DNA of 45,159 nt from Chthoniobacter flavus (GCA_945883435.1 CAMCXK010000020.1:1-45159), one strand, 5' to 3'; shown: positions 23,581-31,878, counted from the first letter of the stretch. The notes: generated by a model not told the origin, from the letters alone. Program-made: numbers and translations.

Positions 23581-23901
23581 TTAGGTGGCCGAGGGGAAGC
23601 CCTCGCCGGAGTATTCCCAGGATTCCCAGTCGTCGTTGTTGGTCTGGTTTTTCACGCTGTTGATGATGACCTTTCCGGTGATACCGCTGGGCTTGCCGGT
23701 GCCGTCGTCATTGATCGAGACCGGGCACTCGACGCCTTTGCCCGACACAGTAAAGGCGAACTTCGGGTCGTAGACGGCGGCTTTCGAGAAGTTGCCGGAT
23801 TTGTCGACCAGGATTGCGACTTCGCCTTGGCTGGTCACTTCCACGCTTTGCGCGGTGGCTTCGGCGACGAGGGTGATTCCGATTGCGGTGGGTGCGGCCA
23901 T
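23581..23901 (-). CDS. Tail tube-like protein, copy 2
   Basis: 106 residues, beta-rich, without Lys/Arg clusters: MAAPTAIGITLVAEATAQSV ... TGKVIINSVKNQTNNDDWES. Its C-terminal layout (T-G-x-x-I-I-x-S, then an acidic aromatic segment) matches that of the gene immediately upstream, so the two look like diverged tandem copies. The position between head-tail joining genes and chaperones fits a major tail (tube) subunit or a minor partner. Confidence 0.55.
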   Translation of the reverse strand: MAAPTAIGITLVAEATAQSVEVTSQGEVAILVDKSGNFSKAAVYDPKFAFTVSGKGVECPVSINDDGTGKPSGITGKVIINSVKNQTNNDDWESWEYSGEGFPSAT

Positions 23902-23904
23902 AGG

Positions 23905-24213
23905 TCAGGAGACGGAGAATTGTTGGTAGGTGACTTCGTAGTCGGGAAAGTCTTCGGCGGATTGGGAGGCCTTCGATGCGGTGATGATGGCTGTCCCGGT
24001 GACATTTTTATTCACCGTCACGGCGGGCGTGTAGGTGCCCTTGCCCTTCAGGACCGTCTCGGTGGTGACGACCCCTTTCAGGACGGCGGCCTTGGTGACG
24101 CCCGTCGTGTCGCGCACGGTCACGATCTCGGCGGATTTGGTCTCGGTGGTTTCTTGCAAGTAGCCCGAAGCGGGGTCGGTCACGCCGAAGAGGTTGATGT
24201 CGGAAAAAGCCAT
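23905..24213 (-). CDS. Tail tube-like protein, copy 1
   Basis: 102 residues: MAFSDINLFGVTDPASGYLQ, Thr/Val-rich strands (VTTETVLKGKGTYTPAVTVN), ending TGTAIITASKASQSAEDFPD-YEVTYQQF. Similar in size, order of strands and C-terminal motif to the next gene. Three bases separate the two. Which copy forms the tube cannot be told. Confidence 0.55.
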   Translation of the reverse strand: MAFSDINLFGVTDPASGYLQETTETKSAEIVTVRDTTGVTKAAVLKGVVTTETVLKGKGTYTPAVTVNKNVTGTAIITASKASQSAEDFPDYEVTYQQFSVS

Positions 24214-24219
24214 GTTGAT

Positions 24220-24378
24220 TTAAGGTTGAGCGGGTGGTTTCACTGGGACGCGGAGGGTGAAGTAGAATTCGAGTTTCAGCAGGCCGTCCTCGACCGGCAC
24301 GCTGCCGACGCTGGAGAAGGCCCCGGCGGCAGAGGCCTCCTCGAGGAGGGCGCGGAGTTTGGATTCGAGTTCGGGCAT
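24220..24378 (-). CDS. Hypothetical 52-residue protein
   Basis: MPELESKLRALLEEASAAGA start at 24378; an N-terminal helix followed by strands (LLKLEFYFTLRVPVKPP). It lies between the tail terminator-like gene and the tail tube pair. Long frames through this area are shadows. Small size limits confidence. Confidence 0.5.
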   Translation of the reverse strand: MPELESKLRALLEEASAAGAFSSVGSVPVEDGLLKLEFYFTLRVPVKPPAQP

Positions 24379-24395
24379 TTGCTTGGGTGGCGTTG

Positions 24396-24797
24396 TCAAA
24401 TCTCGCGCACGCCCACGGCGAGTTCGGCGGTGGTGAGCCAGCGCTCGTCCTCTCGGGAGTCGTTCCATTGCGAGAGGTGGCGGCCGGAGTAGGCGAGGGT
24501 CTCGGGGAGGTGGGTGGAGAGTCGGGCGAGGTCGCCGAGTTGCTGGCGCAGCACGGTGGCGAGGGCGCGATGGGCCTCCAGCCCGTCTTGCAGAATACAG
24601 GGCGTCGAGAGGGTGATCTGCACCGTGGCGCGGTAGAGCCCGGCCACCGGCGACTCGGCCGTGTCGCAGGCCACGACGAGGGCACTCTGGTCGCCGGGGA
24701 TCTCCTGGTCGTCGCTGCTGGCGTGGATGGCGAGGCCGTCGAATGCCTCGGCGGTGCGGAAGAGGGCGGCAAGGGCGTGCTGAATTTCGAGGGTCAT
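24396..24797 (-). CDS. Tail terminator/completion-like protein
   Basis: 133 residues: MTLEIQHALAALFRTAEAFD start, then ALVVACDTAESPVAGLYRAT-VQITLSTP, a helix-strand order seen in tail terminator proteins of siphoviruses such as lambda gpU. Position after the head-tail joining gene and before the tube genes supports this. Assignment is by size, position and pattern only. Confidence 0.55.
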   Translation of the reverse strand: MTLEIQHALAALFRTAEAFDGLAIHASSDDQEIPGDQSALVVACDTAESPVAGLYRATVQITLSTPCILQDGLEAHRALATVLRQQLGDLARLSTHLPETLAYSGRHLSQWNDSREDERWLTTAELAVGVREI

Positions 24798-25117
24798 TGC
24801 TTCGAGCCGGGGGTAAGGGTGCAGACATGCTCGCCGGGCATGTTCGCGGGTTGTGTGGTCTCAGTGATGAGATAGGTGCGGCCGTTGTAGAGCACGGGCT
24901 CGCCGCGTTGCGGAGCGTGGGCGAGCGTGCTGGCCAGGAAGCGGCACTTGAACTCACCGCTCTGGCGCAGGCCGCCGGTGTCGAGATCCAGACCAAGAGC
25001 CACTGGCGCGAGACAGACCCGCAGCTCGGCGCCTCGGAATGTCACAGGCACGCCGTGCACGCGGTTGGCGGCGGCGGCGGCCTGGAGGGCGAAGGCGGTG
25101 CGGGCAGCGGCGGTCAC
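24794..25117 (-). CDS. Head-tail joining protein candidate
   Basis: 107 residues from a GTG at 25117. N-terminal helix (AARTAFALQAAAAANRVHGV) followed by strands, including GEPVLYNGRTYLITETTQPA, a style seen in lambda gpFII-like joining proteins where a beta-barrel ends with a short tail. First gene after the terminator that follows the capsid gene. ATGA overlap with the next gene. Confidence 0.55.
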   Translation of the reverse strand: MTAAARTAFALQAAAAANRVHGVPVTFRGAELRVCLAPVALGLDLDTGGLRQSGEFKCRFLASTLAHAPQRGEPVLYNGRTYLITETTQPANMPGEHVCTLTPGSKQ

Positions 25118-25133
25118 GCCTCTCGCAGGGTGT

Positions 25134-25175
25134 CAAAAAGAAAACGCCCCGCCGGGAGTGAGACCGGCGAGGCGT
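25134..25175 (-). terminator. Rho-independent terminator after the major capsid gene
   Basis: In the leftward sense the RNA has ACGCC-t-CGCCGG, loop TCTCACTC, CCGGCG-g-GGCGT and then TTTTCTTTTT. The near-perfect 11-bp GC stem and U-rich tail start 32 bases after the capsid stop codon. It would cap the capsid message, leaving tail genes to read-through or antitermination, or to a promoter not seen here. Confidence 0.88.
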
Positions 25176-25206
25176 CTTACCTCAGGAAACCAACCGCGAT
25201 GGACTT

Positions 25207-26058
25207 TTACTCGGGCACGATGAGAGCCATGGTGCCTGCGGTGAGGCCCTTCGCCGCTCCGAACATGACCTCCAGGGAGGCGTTCACCTGGCGGTTCGCT
25301 GTGGAGCCCCAGACGTTGTATTGCACCGAGAGACCGATCTGGTCGAGGGTGACCACGTCGGAGATGGCGAACTGGCTGGAGACCGCCGGGTCGATGGCGG
25401 GCGCTGCAGCAGCCATCACGAGGGCCTCGGGCGAGCAAGCGAAGCCTGCCAGGTCTTGCTCCCCGCCGAAAGAGGTCGAGAAGTAGATGCCGTTGTCGAA
25501 GCCATAAGCCCCGGCCGAGAGAGGCAGGCTCTCTTGCGTGGTGGGGATGAGCTTCGAGTAGATGGTGGGGTTCACCACGAGGCCTTTGCGGGCGCTTTTG
25601 TGGATGGCGGCCCAGAGTTCGGCGAGCTTGCCATTCGATGGCGTGATGTCGCCGGAGGTGACTGTGGCCGCGCCGAAGTTGGCAACGGTGATCGGTGCCG
25701 TGGCGAGGGCCCAGATCTTGTCGGCGAGAGCGTTCAGATTGATCTGAATGAGTCGCTCGAGGCGATGGCCGAGGCCGAGTTCCGCCTGGGTGATGGCGAA
25801 GGGCTGGTAAATGTGGTCGAGAGTGACCGTGGTCTTGGTGACCGTGGTGCCGCCGCCGGGCTCGAAGCTGGTGGGGTTCACTTGCGTGGCAGCGGTCGCC
25901 GACACGATAGGCACCTGGATGGTGTCTTTCGGCTTGCGCACATCGGAGGAGAAATCCGTGGCGAAGATGTTGAGAGCCGCCAGTCGGTTGGCGAGGACGG
26001 TTTTTGTCTGCTGGCTGATGGAATCAGCAACCAGGGCGGAGTCGAATGTATTGGGCAT
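25207..26058 (-). CDS. Major capsid protein
   Basis: 283 residues, starting MPNTFDSALVADSISQQTKT. The sequence TKTTVTLDHIYQPFAITQAE, a long helix (ERLIQINLNALADKIWALAT), and a beta-rich end with ISDVVTLDQIGLSVQYNVWG fit an HK97-fold coat protein of the P22/CUS-3-like or related class. Its place after the protease/scaffold gene and before a strong terminator, typical of the most expressed virion gene, supports this. Confidence 0.85.
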   Translation of the reverse strand: MPNTFDSALVADSISQQTKTVLANRLAALNIFATDFSSDVRKPKDTIQVPIVSATAATQVNPTSFEPGGGTTVTKTTVTLDHIYQPFAITQAELGLGHRLERLIQINLNALADKIWALATAPITVANFGAATVTSGDITPSNGKLAELWAAIHKSARKGLVVNPTIYSKLIPTTQESLPLSAGAYGFDNGIYFSTSFGGEQDLAGFACSPEALVMAAAAPAIDPAVSSQFAISDVVTLDQIGLSVQYNVWGSTANRQVNASLEVMFGAAKGLTAGTMALIVPE

Positions 26059-26097
26059 TGGATTGGTGGTGTTGGGTTGGTTGGTTTTCCCTCGGCT

Positions 26098-27147
26098 TTA
26101 GGCTTTGGAAATTTTTTGGCGGTGCGCCCAGAGCAGGGCTTTGTGCTTGGCGAAAAGAGCGGAGGCGGCTTTGCGGTCGCCTGCCTCCAGAGCCGCGAGG
26201 TATTCGGCGACCGGGTCGGCCGAGGCGTCGCTGTGCGGCTGTATGAAGGGGACCACCTCGGCGGCTTGCAGCCCGAGGCTGCGCTCGAGGCGGGCGAGGG
26301 CCTCGCGCTCGGAGGCGAGCTGGCCTTTGGCCAAGGCGAGCGCATCGCGCAGCGAGTCGCGCTCGGCCAGTGCGGCATTGTATTTGGCCACGATGTTGTC
26401 GACGGCGGCGATCATTGCCACGGGCGCGGCGGGCTGCGCGGGTGGGAGCTCGATGATTTCCTCGATGGCGGGAGTGGTGTGCTCCAGCACGCCGGGGGCG
26501 ACTGGTGGTTCGACAGGAGTGTCTGCGGTCATGCCCTTGGCAAAGGTGTCAAATCGGGCGCGGAGTTGCGCGGGGGTGGCGGTGGCGGCCGCCGCCACGC
26601 CGTCCTCGATGGCATCGGCAAATCCGAGGGCGACGGCCTCGACGGCGTCGAGCCAGGTCTCGGCATCCATGAGCGCGGCGACTTGGTCCTGATCCATGCC
26701 GGTCTTGCGGACATAGGCGTTCACCAAGGTGGATTTGAGCTTGTCGAGGAGGTCGGCTTCTTTGCGGAGCTGGTCGGAATCTCCGACACTCATGGTCCAG
26801 GGATTGTGGATCATGAGGAGAGCGTTGTCGGCCATGTAAACGGGAGCGCCTGCCATGGCGATCACAGAGGCCATGGATGCGGCGAGCGCATCGATGTGGA
26901 CGGTCAGCCCGCCTTGGTGGCGGCGTAGGGCGTTGTAAATGGCCGTTCCCTCAACCACGGACCCACCGGGCGAGTTAATGCGGAGGTGGATATGCTGGCC
27001 GTCGAGCTTTCCAAGGTCGGCCAGAAACTCTTTGCTGCCTGCGCCGAAAGCACCGACCTCGTCATAGAGGTGGATGGTGGTCTCAGTGTCGCCGGTTTTT
27101 TCCAGAGCATAGAATTTGGTGGGTGGGTTGGGTTGGTTCATGGGCAT
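26098..27147 (-). CDS. ClpP-type prohead protease with scaffold-like C-terminus
   Basis: 349 residues. Residues 20-200 form an S14 (ClpP) domain: LRINSPGGSVVEGTAIYNAL, ALAASMASVIAMAG with the nucleophile Ser91, and LLMIHNPW with His114. Residues 200-250 are a Pro/Thr-rich linker and 250-349 a coiled coil (NAALAERDSLRDALALAKGQ) ending in a basic tail. This is the lambda C/Nu3 arrangement, where the protease matures the prohead and the C-terminal part acts as scaffold, possibly also from an internal start. Confidence 0.9.
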   Translation of the reverse strand: MPMNQPNPPTKFYALEKTGDTETTIHLYDEVGAFGAGSKEFLADLGKLDGQHIHLRINSPGGSVVEGTAIYNALRRHQGGLTVHIDALAASMASVIAMAGAPVYMADNALLMIHNPWTMSVGDSDQLRKEADLLDKLKSTLVNAYVRKTGMDQDQVAALMDAETWLDAVEAVALGFADAIEDGVAAAATATPAQLRARFDTFAKGMTADTPVEPPVAPGVLEHTTPAIEEIIELPPAQPAAPVAMIAAVDNIVAKYNAALAERDSLRDALALAKGQLASEREALARLERSLGLQAAEVVPFIQPHSDASADPVAEYLAALEAGDRKAASALFAKHKALLWAHRQKISKA

Positions 27148-27148
27148 T

Positions 27149-27319
27149 CTATGAGCGGGGCTTCGTCAAAGATCCGAGCCAGAGCTGCTCGACACGGGCA
27201 GGCTTCGGAGGAGGTGACTCCTGGGACACGGCCAGCGGGGGGCGCTGGAAGATCGAGCGCACGGCATTCAAAAACAGGCGCCGCTCAGGCGGGGGGCGCA
27301 GCAGGCTCGGTCGAGGCAT
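27149..27319 (-). CDS. Possible 56-residue protein between portal and protease
   Basis: MPRPSLLRPPPERRLFLNAV start at 27319, Pro/Arg-rich, ending LWLGSLTKPRS. It overlaps the end of the portal gene by 35 bases and ends one base before the protease ATG, which would couple translation. No family; it could be a chance frame, but otherwise this 137-base gap would be unusually long in this operon. Confidence 0.35.
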   Translation of the reverse strand: MPRPSLLRPPPERRLFLNAVRSIFQRPPLAVSQESPPPKPARVEQLWLGSLTKPRS

Positions 27320-28748
27320 GGCTGGGGAAGACGTCGGAAGGATCGAGCCCGAGGGCCTCGCACTTCTCCTTGCGGCGGATGTAGGCGGTGAGGATGTCGT
27401 CCTCCTCGGCTTCGGCATCCAGCCCGTGGAGGTTGCAGTAGCGCTCCCAAGACATGTAGCCCTTGTCGAGAAGGTCGGCGTAGAGGCGACCGTCGCGGCC
27501 ATTGTCCACCGTGATCTTGCGGGGTGTGACCCAGTCGCACCTCCACCAATCGTCGCCGGGGTAGGGCAGGCGGCCGGCGGAGATTTCCTGGTAGACCCAG
27601 AATTTCCAAAGGGGGCGGCAGAACTGGTCGATGAGCATTTGCTGGAGCCTCTCTAAGAAATTCTGCGCGACCTCGAGGAGGCCTCGAAACTCGGTGCCCG
27701 CCGAGCCGACGAAGATCATGAGCGCCTCGGGGGGCAGACCCATACCCCGGGCAATCTCGCCCATGATCTGCCGGATGAACGGCTCGAAGGCGGTGCCGGG
27801 ATGCTCGTTTTTGAACGACTGGATGGACTCGCCGGGCTTCAGCTTGGGGATGAGGGTGCCGTTGTGCAAGGTGTCCACGGTGAGGTCTTGGGCCGGGGAG
27901 TCGGCGGAGCCCATGGCGCTCAGCCCGCCGCCGAGGCGAATCGCTTCGGAACTGGTGACGACGAAGCCAATCTGCGAGGCCGCCTTGGCGCTGCCCTTGG
28001 TGTAGGCCATGAACTCGGAGAGGTCTTGGGCGTTGATGATGGCGTTGTGCAGCCAGGAGATGCCTCGCGGGTAACCGGCGCGGCGGACATGGCGGAAGTG
28101 GAGCATGTCACGGGCGGGGACATCGGTGTATTGGCCGCTGGCGCGGTCGGTGATGACGCGGTAGGAGCGGGGGGCGCCCAAGGGGTCGAGGAGCACGCCA
28201 TCGAAGGCGTATTGGCTGGAATCGGCGGTGGATCCGATGGCCTCGCCACCGATGAAGCGCACGCGGGTGCCGCCTCCGGCTGTGGACAGGAACTGGCCGA
28301 AGAAGTCGCCATCCACGGCGACCTGGCGAAGGATGAGGGACTGGGCGCCGTAGAAATTCACAGCGGCGGCGGCGTCAAATGCCCAGGCGTCGCCACAGGC
28401 GCGGTCCTCAAACGCGCGCTCGACTTGACGGTTCCAGGCGGGATCGGCGGTGCGGGCTTGCGGAACGATGCCGGTGCCCACGGCGCGCTGGGCAATGTGC
28501 TCGACGATGTAGGCGGCGATGCCGACGTTATTATAAAGCCAGCGGGCTTTTTTGAGGAGCTCCAGGCGCGTCTGTGGCGGTGCCTCGCGCTGTGGCTCGA
28601 CGGTATTCAAGTAAATGTAGCCTCGGTTGCGAGAGGCGATATCGGCCGCCTCAAAGGAGGAATTCACAAGGGCCTTGGGGCGACCGGCTCCGGGTCGGCG
28701 GCCGCCTCGGTTTGATTTTTTGATTTCCGCGTTTGATTTCGACGACAT
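27285..28748 (-). CDS. Portal protein (lambda GpB-like)
   Basis: 487 residues. The portal forms the dodecameric DNA channel. N-terminal basic tail (GGRRPGAGRPKALVNSSFEA), then LLKKARWLYNNVGIAAYIVE, ...LHFRHVRRAGYPRGISWLHN and QIMGEIARGMGLPPEALMIF, all strongly typical of the lambda portal family. Follows the small head genes after terminase and precedes the protease. Confidence 0.93.
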   Translation of the reverse strand: MSSKSNAEIKKSNRGGRRPGAGRPKALVNSSFEAADIASRNRGYIYLNTVEPQREAPPQTRLELLKKARWLYNNVGIAAYIVEHIAQRAVGTGIVPQARTADPAWNRQVERAFEDRACGDAWAFDAAAAVNFYGAQSLILRQVAVDGDFFGQFLSTAGGGTRVRFIGGEAIGSTADSSQYAFDGVLLDPLGAPRSYRVITDRASGQYTDVPARDMLHFRHVRRAGYPRGISWLHNAIINAQDLSEFMAYTKGSAKAASQIGFVVTSSEAIRLGGGLSAMGSADSPAQDLTVDTLHNGTLIPKLKPGESIQSFKNEHPGTAFEPFIRQIMGEIARGMGLPPEALMIFVGSAGTEFRGLLEVAQNFLERLQQMLIDQFCRPLWKFWVYQEISAGRLPYPGDDWWRCDWVTPRKITVDNGRDGRLYADLLDKGYMSWERYCNLHGLDAEAEEDDILTAYIRRKEKCEALGLDPSDVFPSHASTEPAAPPA

Positions 28749-28763
28749 GCCACGGAGGGGCTG

Positions 28764-29045
28764 TCAAAGCGGGGAGCGATAAAGAGACCGGTCGAGGATG
28801 GTGCAGAGGGTGCGGGGAGCGTTCCCCTCTGCATAAACCTCCATGATGGCGGCGAGCTTCTGCTCGCGTGGCAGGGTGCTGATCTGCCCGCTCGAGCTGG
28901 TGCCCTCGGTGCCGATGCTGGTGATGGTGACATCCTCGAGGCCGTCGGCGAGGGCGGCGGCCATGGTGAGCAGCTCGGCTTTGGATTTGCCGAGGGCTTT
29001 TATGTAGGCTTTGTAGCCGGAGAAGGCGGAAGCGTGCTGGTCCAC
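28764..29045 (-). CDS. Small head protein between terminase and portal (gpW position)
   Basis: 93 residues from a GTG at 29045: helical N-terminus (GYKAYIKALGKSKAELLTMA), a strand pair with ITSIGTEGTSSSGQISTLPR and a C-terminal helix. The helix-hairpin-helix layout and place before the portal resemble lambda gpW, a head completion protein, but sequence similarity is not evident to me. Confidence 0.55.
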   Translation of the reverse strand: MDQHASAFSGYKAYIKALGKSKAELLTMAAALADGLEDVTITSIGTEGTSSSGQISTLPREQKLAAIMEVYAEGNAPRTLCTILDRSLYRSPL

Positions 29046-29239
29046 GACTTGTCACTCAAGTCAAACAAACCCCGCGTGCGGTGCCGCTGGATGAGTCGGC
29101 GCTCGGCGGTCTGCAACCAGAATCGGTCGCATGCGGCGGAGACTTGGCGGCTGAGGTTGATGAGCCAGGTATCAACGGGAGATTTTTTCCCGGCCGTGGC
29201 GGGAATCCCGGCCGAGCAGGAGGATTTATGTTTTTTCAT
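29000..29239 (-). CDS. Small basic protein coupled to terminase
   Basis: 79 residues. The ATG at 29239 overlaps the terminase stop as TAATG. Basic and Trp-containing (VDTWLINLSRQVSAACDRFW then LQTAERRLIQRHRTRG). It overlaps the next gene by 46 bases, more than usual in this operon, so its C-terminal part is suspect. No family recognised. Confidence 0.5.
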   Translation of the reverse strand: MKKHKSSCSAGIPATAGKKSPVDTWLINLSRQVSAACDRFWLQTAERRLIQRHRTRGLFDLSDKSWTSTLPPSPATKPT

Positions 29240-30954
29240 TATTTCAGGACCCACCAGGCGACCCCGTGGAGCTTCGTGCAGTCGCCGTAGTGGTCTTCGG
29301 CGATTTTTTTGAAGTAGTAGGGGGCGAGGCGGGATTGTTTGTTTTGGAGGAGTTGCTGGCCGCTGTGGCCTCTGATGAAGTCCTGCCCCGCATCGGCCGG
29401 GAAATGCAGCAGCGGGGGCATCTTTTTTGAGACGCGCTCGATGTAGAGCTCGAGCTTTGCTGTGAGATCGACATAAGTGACGAGCCTCAGAGTAGGGTAG
29501 CCATTCACAGCGGACTGGCTCCAGGTGCCGAAAGAGGCGGTGGACCCCTTGCTGGGTTGGTAAAGGCCGCCGCTGCGGGCGCACACGGAATAGACTCGCT
29601 CGGCGCTCCAGCCGGAGTCGATCAAGCCGAAGCGGGGCGCGTAGGTTTTTTCGCCGCTGGTGTATCGGCGGGCGGCAAGAAACTCGGGAGAGACGAGGTC
29701 CTCGATGGCGAGGACAGTGCCGTAGTCGATGAGCCAGCTCTCTCCGGCGGCCGAGCGGGCCTCAACCGTCCAGTGAGTGGCGCGTTCGCCGGGGTCGGCG
29801 CAGAGGGTGAGAATGACGGGCTCGACGCCATCGGGTAGGGTGCCGAGGCGGTAGGTGGAGTCGCGCAGACCCAGCACGGCGTCCTCTTTGACCTGAGCGG
29901 CGCGGTTCTCCCACGGGAGGCCAAGAAAGTTGTTGTAGAAATCGTGCAGGCCGCCGGTGGATTCTTTTTTTTGCAGGAAGATGCGGGCGAGGTCGCCCCA
30001 GGAGATCTGCGGGGAGTAGAGGGCGGAGATGTGAGCGGAGATGTGATCGGAGGGCGCCTTGGGATTCCCGGCAATCCATTCGCCTCGTCGGATCAGATCG
30101 GATTGCATGGATTGCGGCCAAGGAGAGTTGCAGGCATCGCAGTGGCAGGCGGTGTCGCGTTCGACTCCGCCGAGGTCCCACATTCCAGCCAGGTCGCGGT
30201 GGTGCTCCGGCCAACGGAGCTGCTCGAAGCGCAGGGGCTGGCTGTGGCCGCAGTCGCGACAGGTCACATGAAACCGGTGCTGCGACCCGGCAAGGAATTG
30301 GGTCCAGATAGCCCCGGATTCCACAGTAGGCGTGGAGGCGAGGCAGGCTTTGGAGATTTTGCGGTAGAAATTGAGACGCGCCATGGCGAGCTCGAGCGCG
30401 GGGGCCTCGAGGGAGGAGTCATCGGGCCATTTGTCCACCTCGTCCGCGAAGAGGTAGCGGATCGGGCGGCTGGCCAGATTGCCTTCAGAGCAGGCGCCGA
30501 CGAGCTTCAGGGTGCATGTGGCGAAATGCATTTCCGTCTTTCGGAAGTCGTCGTCATTGTCCGGCAGCAAATGCTTGAGCGCGCGGCAGGCGCGGAGGCG
30601 GGGGTGGAGTTCGCGTTCCGACCAGGACTTGGCGTTCTCGTTGGTCGATGTCACGTAGAGGATCGGGCCCGGGTCCTCGGAGATCGCCCACATGAGGCAG
30701 TTGGCCAGCCAGGTGGTGCCGCCGACCTGGGCGGACTTCACGAAGGTGAGTTGCCGGATTTTTGGATCCGAAAACCAAAGGTGAAGCTGGCGAAGGTAGG
30801 GGGTGTAGTCGGCGTCGTAGCGGCCGGGGCGGGGGGAGAAGCGTTTGTCGAGGTGAACATTCTCCTCAGCCCACTCAAGAGCCGATGGCCGTCGCGATGG
30901 AGACCAAAGACGGGCGAGGGCCTCGCGGGCGGGAGCGTCAAACAGCAAGGACAT
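29239..30954 (-). CDS. Terminase large subunit (GpA family)
   Basis: 571 residues. ATP-driven DNA packaging motor and nuclease. Walker A FVKSAQVGGTTW (73-80) and Walker B YLFADEVDKW (168-175); a Cys-rich zinc-like segment (CRDCGHSQ ... CHCDACNSPW); then nuclease-domain acidic motifs CADPGERATHW and FGLIDSGW. Lambda GpA-type enzymes usually cut at cos sites, so cohesive ends are expected but not shown. Overlaps the small subunit gene by 17 bases. Confidence 0.95.
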   Translation of the reverse strand: MSLLFDAPAREALARLWSPSRRPSALEWAEENVHLDKRFSPRPGRYDADYTPYLRQLHLWFSDPKIRQLTFVKSAQVGGTTWLANCLMWAISEDPGPILYVTSTNENAKSWSERELHPRLRACRALKHLLPDNDDDFRKTEMHFATCTLKLVGACSEGNLASRPIRYLFADEVDKWPDDSSLEAPALELAMARLNFYRKISKACLASTPTVESGAIWTQFLAGSQHRFHVTCRDCGHSQPLRFEQLRWPEHHRDLAGMWDLGGVERDTACHCDACNSPWPQSMQSDLIRRGEWIAGNPKAPSDHISAHISALYSPQISWGDLARIFLQKKESTGGLHDFYNNFLGLPWENRAAQVKEDAVLGLRDSTYRLGTLPDGVEPVILTLCADPGERATHWTVEARSAAGESWLIDYGTVLAIEDLVSPEFLAARRYTSGEKTYAPRFGLIDSGWSAERVYSVCARSGGLYQPSKGSTASFGTWSQSAVNGYPTLRLVTYVDLTAKLELYIERVSKKMPPLLHFPADAGQDFIRGHSGQQLLQNKQSRLAPYYFKKIAEDHYGDCTKLHGVAWWVLK

Positions 30955-31537
30955 CGGGATTGATTTCTTGAGCCGCTCTCAAGACCTCATCGGTCTCGGC
31001 ACGGATCTTGGCGGCGAGGTCATCACCGAGTTGCGGCAGCAGGGAGAGGATGCGATCGGGCAGATGGGAGACGGCCGCGACGACCGCTGCGGAGTATTGC
31101 AGGATGGCCTGAACCGCTTGCTTTCGCTGAACCACCTCGCCGGAGGCAGCAGAGATGCCGGGGGCGTCTTTCTCTAAGCGGCGCAGCGCCTCGGCGTGCT
31201 GGAGCCACATGCGCCGGAGCGCCATCTCGGCATCAAGGTCGCCGACGCTCTTAGCGAGTTCCGCCCTCTCGCGCAAATCGGCCGTCGCCTCTTTCATTTT
31301 CCGAATTTGGTTGTCCAGGGCGAGTTCCTCATCGGTCCACTCGCGCACTTGACCGGCTACTGGAGCAGGGGCCGCCGATCCCATGGGAACCATGCCAGCA
31401 ACCGCCCGGTCAGCCAGGAATCCATTCCATCGCGGATCAGCCGCGTCACGCCACTTGCGCACCGCTCGAGTTGTGACGCCGTGCTTCGCAGCGCACGCCT
31501 TTACCAGGTCCGCTTGTTCCCTTCCGTGTCGTTTCAT
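30938..31537 (-). CDS. Terminase small subunit candidate
   Basis: 199 residues beginning MKRHGREQADLVKACAAKHG. An N-terminal HTH (VKACAAKHGVTTRAVRKWRD) would recognise the packaging site. A long coiled-coil (ELALDNQIRKMKEATADLRE) would mediate oligomerisation, and the C-terminus would contact the large subunit. Size, HTH and position directly before the large subunit are those of Nu1-like proteins. A cluster of CGGAAC repeats lies immediately upstream. Confidence 0.75.
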   Translation of the reverse strand: MKRHGREQADLVKACAAKHGVTTRAVRKWRDAADPRWNGFLADRAVAGMVPMGSAAPAPVAGQVREWTDEELALDNQIRKMKEATADLRERAELAKSVGDLDAEMALRRMWLQHAEALRRLEKDAPGISAASGEVVQRKQAVQAILQYSAAVVAAVSHLPDRILSLLPQLGDDLAAKIRAETDEVLRAAQEINPDVLAV

Positions 31538-31542
31538 GTTTT

Positions 31543-31602
31543 ACGGAACGGAAGATTGTCAAACGGAACAGGCGCGGAACTGGTTCCGTGGTTCCGGTTC
31601 CG
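31543..31602. repeat. Cluster of CGGAAC/GTTCCG repeats upstream of small terminase
   Basis: ACGGAAC at 31543-31549 and 31563-31569; a perfect palindrome CGGAACTGGTTCCG at 31575-31588; GTTCCGGTTCCG at 31591-31602. Another ACGGAAC is at 31694-31700, and GTTCC/TTCCG units continue inside the small terminase start (31516-31525). Repeated short sites beside a small terminase gene suggest its packaging-site binding region (inference). Confidence 0.65.
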
Positions 31603-31773
31603 CATGGTAGGAAGCGCACTCTCTTAAAAACAACGGGCGACTGCCAAACTCCAGAGATGCAGGTTTCAAAAAGATTCCTTCCCCCCCTGGACAACGGAAC
31701 TGCAACACAGGTGCGGAGGTCTCCGACTTTATGTTTCGACGCCACCCCAACCCATCATCACAAAACCTGAAAG

Positions 31774-31878
31774 ACCTATGCCACCTATGCAACCTTAACA
31801 TTGGAGGGAATCCAGACGCTGATGGAGAACGAGTTGCAAAACATGAAAAGCGCGGGGGTGCTGCGTAGGTGCATAGGT
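31774..31878. repeat. Inverted pair of ACCTATGC tandem repeats
   Basis: Left arm: ACCTATGC at 31774-31781 and 31783-31790. Right arm: the complement, GCGTAGGT at 31863-31870 and GCATAGGT at 31871-31878. The arms pair over about 20 bases with one bulge and one mismatch around a 72-base loop. This could be an operator set, an origin iteron group, or a structured RNA. Confidence 0.7.

Noticed and set aside
25321-26928. 535-codon plus frame opposite capsid and protease genes
   Set aside because: Gly/Val/Asp-rich antisense shadow spanning two real genes; no recognisable domain.
29944-30963. Plus-strand frame of 339 codons opposite terminase
   Set aside because: Shadow of the terminase gene, whose motifs are unambiguous.
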